Of a stretch of 33,467 bases of DNA, positions 25,617 through 32,865 are shown piece by piece. Position 1 is the stretch's first letter. Each line of letters begins with the position of its first letter. The translations under genes and the position numbers were made by a program. The notes under the pieces were generated by a model. The model saw nothing but the letters and a program-made list of their open reading frames with translations, did not search any database and was not told where the DNA came from. This stretch comes from Bacteroidales bacterium (GTDB taxonomy: Bacteria > Bacteroidota > Bacteroidia > Bacteroidales > VadinHA17), in contig PMBC01000046.1 in NCBI GenBank assembly GCA_003152835.1, positions 68,788 to 102,254 of the forward strand. Direction: 5' to 3'.

Positions 25617-25691
25617 AATTTTAAAATGTCGAACGTGTGATGGGGAGTTGCCGGACGAGCAGCTTTGAGTAGCACAGTAACAAATAAACAA
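25617..25691 (+). other. rplY 5' leader with a small hairpin
   Basis: The predicted transcript has a leader of about 75 bases, longer than most in this window. It contains a 6-bp stem (AGTTGC 25646-25651 with GCAGCT 25659-25664, one G-U pair) around the loop CGGACGA. Leaders of ribosomal-protein genes often bind their own product, but I do not recognise this one, and the stem is short enough to arise by chance. Confidence 0.3.
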
Positions 25692-26369
25692 ATGAAGACA
25701 ATTGAGATCAAAGGATCATTAAGAAAAGAACTCGGGAAAAAAAGCACCAAAAAAACAAGGAAAGCTGGCAACGTGCCATGTGTCATTTACGGGAAAGACG
25801 CAAATATCCATTTCGAAGCTCATGAAAACAGTTTTAAGAATCTTGTTTATACCCATGAAGCTCACCTTGTAAAACTCGATCTTGATGGAGATATATTTAA
25901 TGCTGTCCTTCATGATATACAGTTCCATCCTGTTACAGATAAGATTATTCATGCTGATTTTGTTCAGATATTTGAAAACAAACCAATAATCATTGATATA
26001 CCAGTCACTGTTACAGGTGATGCTGAAGGTGTTAAAGCTGGAGGTAAACTGATTGTCAAGAGAAGACACCTTAAGGTAAAAGGCCTGGCTAACGACCTGC
26101 CGGAAGATCTTATAATTGATGTTACCGAACTCAAGATTCATCATTCAATTAAAGTTAGTGACCTGACGTTCGACAAAATAGAACTACTTGATCCTAAAAT
26201 TACTACTGTAGTGTCGGTGGCTACATCACGTGTTGCCCTGAAAACTGAAGAAGAAGAAGCCGCTGAAGCTGCTGCTGCAGCTGCTGCTGTCGAAGGTGCT
26301 GAAGGTGCTGAAGCTGCAACTGCAGCTCCTGCTGATGAGAAAGGGAAAGAGAAAGAAAAGAAAGGTTAA
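25692..26369 (+). CDS. rplY: Ribosomal protein bL25 (Ctc family)
   Basis: A 225-residue 5S rRNA-binding protein of the large subunit. The N-terminal L25 domain (about 1-92) begins MKTIEIKGSLRKELGKKSTK and contains GNVPCVIYGK and DIQFHPVTDKIIHADFVQ. The C-terminal Ctc beta domain (about 95-185) holds PVTVTGDAEGVKAGGKL and DVTELKIHHSIKVSDL. The last 40 residues are an Ala/Glu-rich tail ending in a Lys/Glu cluster. The frame extends nine codons upstream to a TTG, but the ATG at 25692 gives the family-standard N-terminus. pth begins 22 bases after the stop. Confidence 0.95.
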   Translation: MKTIEIKGSLRKELGKKSTKKTRKAGNVPCVIYGKDANIHFEAHENSFKNLVYTHEAHLVKLDLDGDIFNAVLHDIQFHPVTDKIIHADFVQIFENKPIIIDIPVTVTGDAEGVKAGGKLIVKRRHLKVKGLANDLPEDLIIDVTELKIHHSIKVSDLTFDKIELLDPKITTVVSVATSRVALKTEEEEAAEAAAAAAAVEGAEGAEAATAAPADEKGKEKEKKG

Positions 26370-26391
26370 TATTGAATAAAATTCAGGCACA

Positions 26392-27009
26392 ATGAAATAT
26401 CTGATAGTTGGCCTGGGAAATATAGGTGACGGGTATGCTGATACCCGGCATAATATAGGGTTTACAGTGTTGGATGCCATGGCAAAGGCATCCAATACTT
26501 CTTTTACGGATAAACGTTATGGCTCCATCTGCCAGGTAAAAATCAAGGGACGGACACTGATCCTTTTAAAACCTTCCACTTTCATGAACCTGAGTGGCAA
26601 TGCCGTAAGGTATTGGATTAATAAGGAGAATATCCCTCTCGGAAACCTTCTTGTCATTGTTGATGATCTTGCGCTTCCTACCGGCAGCATAAGACTGAGG
26701 TCAAAGGGCGGCCCGGGCGGCCACAACGGACTGGCTCACATAAGCGAAATACTATCTTCAAATGATTATGCCAGGCTCAGGATCGGTATCGGAAATAACT
26801 TCAGAAAAGGCAATCAGGTTGATTATGTTCTGGGAGCTTGGACTAATGAAGAGAAGAATTTTCTCACCCCAAGGATCTCAATTGTTATCGAAATGATTAA
26901 ATCGTTCTGCACTTCAGGTGTTGAACTTACAATGACAGCTTTTAACAAGACCGGTAAAATACCCAAAAATGAAAAAGCTGAACCTGAAGACCAGGAGAAA
27001 ATCAAGTAA
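26392..27009 (+). CDS. pth: Peptidyl-tRNA hydrolase
   Basis: A 205-residue enzyme releasing peptides from prematurely dissociated peptidyl-tRNA. It begins [20 protein letters not shown] with catalytic His20 and Asn10. N66 (STFMNLSGN), D91 (IVDDLALP) and N112 ([12 protein letters not shown]) complete the active site, with spacing equal to the E. coli enzyme. The C-terminal tail ([14 protein letters not shown]) is charged and probably disordered. It lies between rplY and hslR, forming a translation-support group. Confidence 0.96.
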   Translation: MKYLIVGLGNIGDGYADTRHNIGFTVLDAMAKASNTSFTDKRYGSICQVKIKGRTLILLKPSTFMNLSGNAVRYWINKENIPLGNLLVIVDDLALPTGSIRLRSKGGPGGHNGLAHISEILSSNDYARLRIGIGNNFRKGNQVDYVLGAWTNEEKNFLTPRISIVIEMIKSFCTSGVELTMTAFNKTGKIPKNEKAEPEDQEKIK

Positions 27010-27017
27010 ACAATGAT

Positions 27018-27413
27018 ATGAATAATAACAAGGGTGTCAGGATCGATAAATTTCTCTGGGCAGTGAGACTATATAAAACAAGGGGAATGGCATCGGATGC
27101 TTGCAGCATGAACAGAATACTCATTAATGGGACCCCTGTCAAACCTTCAAGGAATATAATGGTCAATGACATCCTTACCGTCAAAAAACCACCAGTTACC
27201 TTTTTATATAAGATTATTTTACCCGTCGGGAACCGTCAGCCGGCAAAGCTTGTACCTGGTTTTATTGAAGACCTCACTCCGGAAACTGAAAAGGCAAAAC
27301 TCGAGGTTCGTAAGATTTCACCTGCAGTCTACCGGAAAAAAGGAACTGGCCGTCCGACAAAAAAGGAACGGAGAATCATAGATAAATGGCAGGGTGATTC
27401 TGGCGATAGTTAA
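27018..27413 (+). CDS. hslR: S4-domain RNA-binding protein (Hsp15/HslR-like)
   Basis: A 131-residue protein with an N-terminal S4 RNA-binding domain (about 8-60: VRIDKFLWAVRLYKTRGMAS, ILINGTPVKPSRNIMVNDIL). A basic C-terminal extension (KKGTGRPTKKERRIIDKW) follows. This is the layout of Hsp15, which binds 50S subunits carrying stalled peptidyl-tRNA, a fitting partner for the adjacent Pth. It starts 8 bases after the pth stop. Confidence 0.9.
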   Translation: MNNNKGVRIDKFLWAVRLYKTRGMASDACSMNRILINGTPVKPSRNIMVNDILTVKKPPVTFLYKIILPVGNRQPAKLVPGFIEDLTPETEKAKLEVRKISPAVYRKKGTGRPTKKERRIIDKWQGDSGDS

Positions 27414-27458
27414 GATGGTGGTATAAAGACTTAATATTTCATTAAGGTTCCGGAAAGT

Positions 27459-27493
27459 AAGTGTATTATTTACACTTCATATTCATTTTTTTT
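27459..27493 (+). terminator. Weak candidate terminator after hslR
   Basis: A perfect 7-bp hairpin (AAGTGTA 27459-27465 with TACACTT 27471-27477, 5-base loop) is followed about nine bases later by a run of eight T residues. The A/T-rich stem and the gap before the T-run make it weak. It lies in the 142-base gap before the acyltransferase gene, where TTAACTTGCG (about 27492-27501) is a poor promoter match. Confidence 0.35.
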
Positions 27494-27555
27494 AACTTGC
27501 GTCACATCTTAATGCTTCAGACTTATAAAGCCTGAAAGTGTTTTATTTTCTTGTA

Positions 27556-28884
27556 ATGGGTAAGGAAAACATTGAGAAATACTCTTTCTGGTATTTAATA
27601 ACAAAAAGGTGCTTTCAGTTCTGGCACAATAATGTCTTTTACAGACGGGTTATAGTTCTTGGACGTGATCAAATCAACCTTGATGATCATCTTATTTTTG
27701 CTCCCAACCATCAGAATGCCCTGATGGATGCGCTTGCTGTTGTTTTTACTCTGAAAGGACAGCCTGTTTTTCTTGCACGGGCCGATATTTTTAAAAAGAA
27801 ATTTATTGCCTCTCTTCTCTATTTTCTTAAAATCCTTCCCGTTTACAGGATGAGGGACGGCTATGGAAGCCTGAAAGGTAATGATGAGATTTTTGACAAA
27901 ACTATCGATGTCCTAAGGAACAAAAATGGTCTCGTAATTCTTCCGGAAGGCACTCATGATGGATTCAGGAGACTAAGGCAACTTAAGAAGGGGATCTGCC
28001 GGATAGCATTCCAGGCGGAGGAGTCTTCGGAATTCAAACTAAATATTAAAATTATTCCTGTCGGTCTTGAATTCTCTCACTACAGCAGGTACAGGCAGGT
28101 TTTGACTGTCATCTACGGGAGACCTATTGAGGTTTCAGAGTTTAACGCATTGTACAGGGAAAGCCCTGAAATTGCGCTCAATGAACTCAGGAGCAAGCTT
28201 TCATCTGAGATGAAGAGGATAATGGTGCATATTGATTCTGAAGAAGATTATGAGGCAATTGACGAGCTCAGGAGTATTATAAATGGCCGTTTCAGCGATA
28301 AAGTTCGTTTCCCTAAACTATTCAGGGACAGAATCCTTATTGAGAAACTTAACAGGCTGAAAATTAAGGATCTGCCATTATATCAAAGAATTTGCGCCTT
28401 AAGCCTTCAGGTTAAGGAAAAAGCTCAAGCATTGAATACTGATAACAGGCTCCTGGCTAAAAAGAAACATCCACTCGGATGGCTGATTGCCGGCTTTGCA
28501 GGCCTTATAGCTGCACTGCCCCTGTTTATTTATGGCAATATATTTAACCTCACTCTGCTGGAGATACCAAATTTCCAGGTAAGGAAGATTAAAGATGTCC
28601 AGTTCCGGGCATCACTGAAATACGGTTATTCACTGGCTCTTGCCTTTATTATTACCCCGGTTGCGCTCATACTCTCATTCATTATTTTCTCTCCCTGGTG
28701 GATTGCTGTTCTGGTATTCCTGTCACTGCCTCTATCGGGTTTAATCGCGTGGCTTTACTACCTTGAGTTCAATCGGATCACCGGAGGGTTCAGGATCAGA
28801 ACTTATATAAATAACAATAACCAGGAGTATCTTACGCTTAAGAAGAATCATGATGAACTTATTAATCTTGTGGCAAGTTTGTAA
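27556..28884 (+). CDS. GPT2-like membrane acyltransferase
   Basis: A 442-residue PlsC-superfamily acyltransferase. From the ATG at 27556 motif I is NHQNALMD with His52 and Asp58. Five residues lie between them instead of the usual four, as in the yeast GPT2/SCT1 group. Motif II is PVYRMRDGYGSL, motif III is VILPEGTHDGFRRL and motif IV is IIPVGLEFSHYSRYR. The C-terminal part holds hydrophobic segments at about 310-335 (GWLIAGFAGLIAALPLFIYG) and 355-400 (LALAFIITPVALILSFIIF onwards), so it is membrane-anchored. It likely acylates glycerol 3-phosphate, lysophospholipid or another polar alcohol. A GTG six codons upstream is possible but gives an odd N-terminus. The SDR gene starts 2 bases after the stop. 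Confidence 0.88.
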   Translation: MGKENIEKYSFWYLITKRCFQFWHNNVFYRRVIVLGRDQINLDDHLIFAPNHQNALMDALAVVFTLKGQPVFLARADIFKKKFIASLLYFLKILPVYRMRDGYGSLKGNDEIFDKTIDVLRNKNGLVILPEGTHDGFRRLRQLKKGICRIAFQAEESSEFKLNIKIIPVGLEFSHYSRYRQVLTVIYGRPIEVSEFNALYRESPEIALNELRSKLSSEMKRIMVHIDSEEDYEAIDELRSIINGRFSDKVRFPKLFRDRILIEKLNRLKIKDLPLYQRICALSLQVKEKAQALNTDNRLLAKKKHPLGWLIAGFAGLIAALPLFIYGNIFNLTLLEIPNFQVRKIKDVQFRASLKYGYSLALAFIITPVALILSFIIFSPWWIAVLVFLSLPLSGLIAWLYYLEFNRITGGFRIRTYINNNNQEYLTLKKNHDELINLVASL

Positions 28885-28886
28885 TT

Positions 28887-29690
28887 ATGAGGAATGATAA
28901 AATGTTTGACGGGAAAAGAGTATGGATAACCGGCGCATCTTCTGGTATCGGTGAGGCTCTGGTTTATGAATTTGCCGGAAGAAGGGCAATAGTAATTATT
29001 TCTTCGAATGATCTTCCCGGGCTTGAAAGAGTTAAAGCTGCCTGCCCCGATATTAATAAGATCACTTGTGTGCCTTTTGATTTATCAGATACTTCAGGAA
29101 TCGACATTATCGTTAAACAACAGTTGAAGGATTCCGGAAAAATTGATTATCTGATTAATATCGGTGGAATAAGCCAGAGGGCAAGAATTGATGAGACTCC
29201 CTTATGGCTCGACAGGAAAATTTTTGAGATCAACTACTTCGGAACAATTGCGCTTACAAAAGCAGTGCTGCCCTATATGATCAACCAGAAATCAGGGCAT
29301 ATTGCCGCTACCAGCAGCATTTCAGGAAGATTCGGATTCCCTCTCAGGGCGGCATACTCAGCTTCAAAACAAGCCCTACATGGTTTCTTCGAAACTCTTT
29401 ACCTCGAAAATAAACCAAATAATATCAGAACATCAGTCATTATCCCCGGCAGGGTAAGAACAAACATTTCCTTTCATGCTCTGGACCAGCAAGGAAAGGA
29501 GCAAGGCAAGATGGATGATGCGCTAAACAAGGGAATCTCCCCGGAAAAAGCTGCGAGAATAATAATCAGGGGAATTAAAAGGAATAAACACGAGATCCTG
29601 GTTGGAAGTACTGAACTTATAATGCTGTATATAAGAAGGATCTGGCCATGGCTTTTCTTCAGGATCGGCGACAGGGTAAAATCAACATAA
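28887..29690 (+). CDS. Short-chain dehydrogenase/reductase (DHRS7-like)
   Basis: A 267-residue Rossmann-fold oxidoreductase. The cofactor loop is TGASSGIGE at 15-23. The NNAG position reads NIGG (91-94). The catalytic set is Ser144 in AATSSISGRFG, Tyr157 and Lys161 in AAYSASKQAL. The C-terminus (MLYIRRIWPWLFFRIGDRV) is aromatic and basic, suggesting membrane association, as in the DHRS7 group acting on lipophilic carbonyls. It is sandwiched between the acyltransferase (2 bases) and the VOC protein (14 bases), consistent with a lipid-modification pathway. Confidence 0.9.
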   Translation: MRNDKMFDGKRVWITGASSGIGEALVYEFAGRRAIVIISSNDLPGLERVKAACPDINKITCVPFDLSDTSGIDIIVKQQLKDSGKIDYLINIGGISQRARIDETPLWLDRKIFEINYFGTIALTKAVLPYMINQKSGHIAATSSISGRFGFPLRAAYSASKQALHGFFETLYLENKPNNIRTSVIIPGRVRTNISFHALDQQGKEQGKMDDALNKGISPEKAARIIIRGIKRNKHEILVGSTELIMLYIRRIWPWLFFRIGDRVKST

Positions 29691-29704
29691 TAAATAATAT
29701 TAAA

Positions 29705-30781
29705 ATGAAAAGATTTAATATTTGCGGGATTCAGCAGATAGGAATCGGCGTAAAAAATGTTGAAGAAGCATGGAAATGGTACATCCGCCAGTTTGGAATG
29801 GATTGCAGGATCTTTGAAGATGAAGCTGAAGCAAAACTGATGCTCCCATATACTGGAGGTGAGCCAAGAAGAAGGCATGCTGTACTTGCTGTAAACCTTC
29901 AGAGCGGAGGAGGTTTTGAGATCTGGCAGCACAAGGGAAGAGAACCACTGACCATTAAAGAAGAAATAAGGCTTGGCGACCTGGGGATCATTGCGTGCAA
30001 AATAAAGGTTAAGAACATTAATGACACATATTTATATTTTAAAGACAATGGTATCTCAATTATAAATGAACCTGATTCAGGTCCTGATGGAGCAAAAACC
30101 TTCTTTGTAAAGGACCCATATGGAAATATTTTCCAGATGGTAGCTGGAGATTCGTGGTTTCTAAATGAACATAGGGAAACAGGCGGGACATATGGAGCTT
30201 TGATAGGAGTCTCCGACATTGACAAATCAAGAAAAGTGTACTCTGATATTCTGGGTTACGATATTGTTGTATATGACAAAACAGGAGAATTTCCTGACCT
30301 TGGCAGCTTGCCGGGAGGAAATGGCAGGTTCAGAAGAGTCCTGCTGAAAAGATCAGAGCCTGTAACCGGTCCGTTCAGTAAGCTGTTCGGAAATAGTATT
30401 ATGGAGCTGATCTCATCGACAGGAGTTCCTGGCAAAAAAATATACGATGGACGCTTATGGGGTGATCCGGGATTCATTCACCTTTGCTTTGATATACAGG
30501 GAATAGATGAAATAAGAGATTATTGTTCGGAGAAAGGATTCCCATTCACCGTTGATACCAAGAAAAGTTACAAGGGTAATAGTTTTGATATGGGCGAAGC
30601 AGCTGGTCATTTTGCCTATATTGCGGATCCTGATGGTGCACTTATTGAATTTGTTGAAACTCAAAAGGTCCCTATTCTGAAAAAACTTGGCTGGTATCTT
30701 GACCTCAGGAAAAGAGATCCAAAGAAATCTCTTCCAAACTGGATCCTTAAGACTCTAAGATTCTCGAAGGTGAAATTATAA
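29705..30781 (+). CDS. Two-domain VOC (glyoxalase/dioxygenase-fold) protein
   Basis: A 358-residue cytoplasmic protein with two VOC domains, about 5-155 (GIQQIGIGVKNVEEAWKWYI to DPYGNIFQMVAG) and 165-320 (ALIGVSDIDKSRKVYSDILG to DPDGALIEFVETQ), resembling HPPD-type layouts. In the first half the expected metal ligands are mostly replaced (Gln for His at QQIGIGV, Gln at IFQMV). The second half keeps Glu (SIMELISS), His (GFIHLCF) and Glu (LIEFVE) but has Gly/Ala at the first-strand position. The basic C-terminal tail (KKLGWYLDLRKRDPKK) is unusual. The frame opens 19 codons earlier inside the SDR gene; the ATG at 29705 is preferred. Substrate unknown. Confidence 0.82.
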   Translation: MKRFNICGIQQIGIGVKNVEEAWKWYIRQFGMDCRIFEDEAEAKLMLPYTGGEPRRRHAVLAVNLQSGGGFEIWQHKGREPLTIKEEIRLGDLGIIACKIKVKNINDTYLYFKDNGISIINEPDSGPDGAKTFFVKDPYGNIFQMVAGDSWFLNEHRETGGTYGALIGVSDIDKSRKVYSDILGYDIVVYDKTGEFPDLGSLPGGNGRFRRVLLKRSEPVTGPFSKLFGNSIMELISSTGVPGKKIYDGRLWGDPGFIHLCFDIQGIDEIRDYCSEKGFPFTVDTKKSYKGNSFDMGEAAGHFAYIADPDGALIEFVETQKVPILKKLGWYLDLRKRDPKKSLPNWILKTLRFSKVKL

Positions 30782-30804
30782 TGGGGCGTGCGGCTTGAAG
30801 TGTG

Positions 30805-32010
30805 CTAGCTTTTGCCGGCAGCTTTCTCTACTTCACGGAAGACTCTCATTACATTGCCACCCCATATTTTGCCAATTTCGCTTTTTGAGTATCCGCGTCT
30901 CAGCAATTCGATGGTAATGTTTTTCATATCTGCCACCGATCTGCATCCATTTACGCCTCCACCACCATCAAAATCTGTTCCTATGCCAACATGATCAATC
31001 CCGATCACCTGGACAACATGATCAATATGGTCGACGACATCAGAAACTGTCGCAAGCTTCATATATTTATCCTGAATATCCCATCTTTCAGCACGGTATT
31101 TCGATTTCAGACTGTCAGAAAGAATCCTGAAATCTCCATATTTTCCCTTAAGAACCTTAATCAAGGAATCAAGTTCCGGGTTTGGTTCCGGAGTCTTGAC
31201 ATAGCTGCTGAGAATACATATCTGTATTACACCTCCATTAGCTTTGAGTGCCAGTAACATATCGTCGGTAAGATTCCTGGGGCTTGAACATAATGATCTG
31301 CATGACGAGTGGGAGGCAATGACCGGAGCTTTTGAGGTTTTAAGAACATCATAAAACGACTTATCGGAGATGTGGGAAACATCGACCATCATTCCGAGCC
31401 GGTTCATTTCCTTCACTACCTCAGCCCCAAACTGTGAAAGTCCGTTGTTTTCGGGACCATCAGGATCAGTTGAAGAATCACATATATCGTTATTACTTGT
31501 ATGACAAAGCGTTATATATCTTGCGCCAAGATCATATAATTGTTTGACTCTTGAAATATCTGTCCCAACCGGATATCCGTTTTCGACGCCTATGAATGCA
31601 GCTATCTTCCTCTCCTTCTTTATCCTGTAGGCATCATCAGGCGAATAAGCCATTTCAGCAAGAGCAGAGTTCTTTTCAACATTTTTATGGATTGCATCAA
31701 ATATTTTAAGAGCTTCTGCGAAAACTTTCCGGTAGGTGGAATCATTCCTTGGTCCCTGGCTTGTAAAAACTGCAAGGAATTCTGCATCAAGTCCACCCTC
31801 TTTCATCCTTGGAAAATCAACGCAGCCCTTATCATGCCTGACTCCAAGATCAAAGTCGGTTTCTACAAGATTCATAGGAGTATCGCAATGGGTATCAACA
31901 GTCAGGTAATTATTATGGATTTTATCTGCCTGCCTTTTAAGGTGATTCTCGCTGTCGGTGCATCCTGAAACCAGCAATAAAGCGAATAAAGCAACTGAAA
32001 ATGTTTTCAT
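30805..32010 (-). CDS. M19-family membrane dipeptidase, lipoprotein
   Basis: A 401-residue zinc dipeptidase of the renal dipeptidase family. The N-terminus is a lipoprotein signal with lipobox LVSGC (Cys17). Metal-binding DTHCDTP places His41 and Asp43. Further family motifs are FLAVFTS, TLCHTSNND, VDVSHISDKSF, PVIASHSSCRSL and HVGIGTDFDGGG. It cleaves dipeptides, often with D- or dehydro-residues, at the cell envelope and may recycle peptides. It converges on the VOC gene with 23 bases between. Upstream, TTAACTTGCA (about 32033-32042, minus strand) is a poor promoter match. Confidence 0.93.
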   Translation of the reverse strand: MKTFSVALFALLLVSGCTDSENHLKRQADKIHNNYLTVDTHCDTPMNLVETDFDLGVRHDKGCVDFPRMKEGGLDAEFLAVFTSQGPRNDSTYRKVFAEALKIFDAIHKNVEKNSALAEMAYSPDDAYRIKKERKIAAFIGVENGYPVGTDISRVKQLYDLGARYITLCHTSNNDICDSSTDPDGPENNGLSQFGAEVVKEMNRLGMMVDVSHISDKSFYDVLKTSKAPVIASHSSCRSLCSSPRNLTDDMLLALKANGGVIQICILSSYVKTPEPNPELDSLIKVLKGKYGDFRILSDSLKSKYRAERWDIQDKYMKLATVSDVVDHIDHVVQVIGIDHVGIGTDFDGGGGVNGCRSVADMKNITIELLRRGYSKSEIGKIWGGNVMRVFREVEKAAGKS

Positions 32011-32096
32011 CTTCCGGTGACTGTTTAGTAATGCAAGTTAACAAATAAGAATACCCGGAACTGATGCTAAAAATGATTTAACACTAATTAACAGAC

Positions 32097-32126
32097 AAAA
32101 AAGCCCCTGACGATTCTGTCAGGGGC
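32097..32126 (-). terminator. Intrinsic terminator after the T9SS-sorted protein
   Basis: A perfect 9-bp G/C-rich stem (GCCCCTGAC 32103-32111 with GTCAGGGGC 32118-32126, 6-base loop) is followed on the minus strand by six T residues (32097-32102). It lies about 49 bases after the stop of the secreted protein gene and isolates the dipeptidase gene from it. Confidence 0.92.
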
Positions 32127-32174
32127 AGCCATGAAAAGAATGGAAAATTTGCTTTAAAGTATTAAAAAGCTTCT

Positions 32175-32654
32175 TTAGAGTTTTACAACCTTATATACGT
32201 TGGTAAGTTTGCCTTTTGAGAGCCTAAGAAGGTAAATGCCAGAGGGAAGATCCTGAAAGTTAAGTTGAATTTCAGAAGCAGCGGCTTCGATAACCTGAGT
32301 TTTAAATAGTTTTCCCTGGGCGTCAATAAGCATCAGGTTAACTTCCGCGTCAAGAGGCTCAGCAAAACTGATATTTAAATAGTCGCTGGCAGGGTTAGGG
32401 AAGACAACGACCTTAACCTGGGTATCAAGGTTTTCCTCAACAATTACCGTCCTTAGCACAGACTGAAAACCATGAGTCAGGATTAGTCCGTTGGTTGGTC
32501 CATAGGATGGAATTATTGTCTCTCCAAGCGTCCAGCTTAATGTAATGCCTGTGGCAGTATAATATCCACCGGCGCTTGAGATCACTTCCTGCTTCTGTGC
32601 GGTTGCATTGAATACAAAAAGTGAGGTGATCAGGATGAGAATGTAACGCTTCAT
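32175..32654 (-). CDS. Small T9SS type A-sorted secreted protein
   Basis: A 159-residue exported protein with signal peptide about 1-19 (MKRYILILITSLFVFNATA). A short N-terminal module of about 60 residues (VISSAGGYYTATGITLSWTL, GETIIPSY, GLILTHGFQS) comes next. The C-terminal domain of about 75 residues (VVVFPNPASDYLNISF to GIYLLRLSKGKLTNVYKVVKL) is the type A signal of the type IX secretion system. T9SS cargo is exported across the outer membrane and anchored or released by this tail. No catalytic motif is seen, and the mature passenger is very small. I recognise the SAGGYY/TLGE module as a recurring Bacteroidota unit of unknown function. It is monocistronic, with its own terminator. Confidence 0.85.
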   Translation of the reverse strand: MKRYILILITSLFVFNATAQKQEVISSAGGYYTATGITLSWTLGETIIPSYGPTNGLILTHGFQSVLRTVIVEENLDTQVKVVVFPNPASDYLNISFAEPLDAEVNLMLIDAQGKLFKTQVIEAAASEIQLNFQDLPSGIYLLRLSKGKLTNVYKVVKL

Positions 32655-32844
32655 GGAAGGATATTTTTATTCATCATTTGAAATCACACTTGTAAAAATA
32701 TACTAAAAAGAATCAAAAAGCAATAATAATTTGTCCATTTTCACCAGCGTGGGGAAAAATTGGATGAACTGCTGTTTTAATGTGTCGAATACCACGATTA
32801 TGTAAAAAGATTCCTTAAAAGCCGGAACCTTTCGCATCTTATAC

Positions 32845-32852
32845 TATTTTTG
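32845..32852 (+). promoter_or_regulatory. -7 element for the EamA gene
   Basis: TATTTTTG within CTATTTTTGCA, 14-21 bases before the ATG at 32866, so the leader would be only a few bases. The rest of 32655-32844 is A/T-rich with no other feature I can support. Confidence 0.55.
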
Positions 32853-32865
32853 CAGCTTCCTTCGT

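Noticed and set aside
29474-29932. Minus-strand open frame of 152 codons
   Set aside because: It is antisense to the SDR catalytic end and the VOC start, both of which carry clear family motifs.
32690-32765. Possible small RNA or regulatory element upstream of the EamA gene
   Set aside because: The sequence is A/T-rich with no stable hairpin, and only the -7 element at 32845-32852 could be supported.
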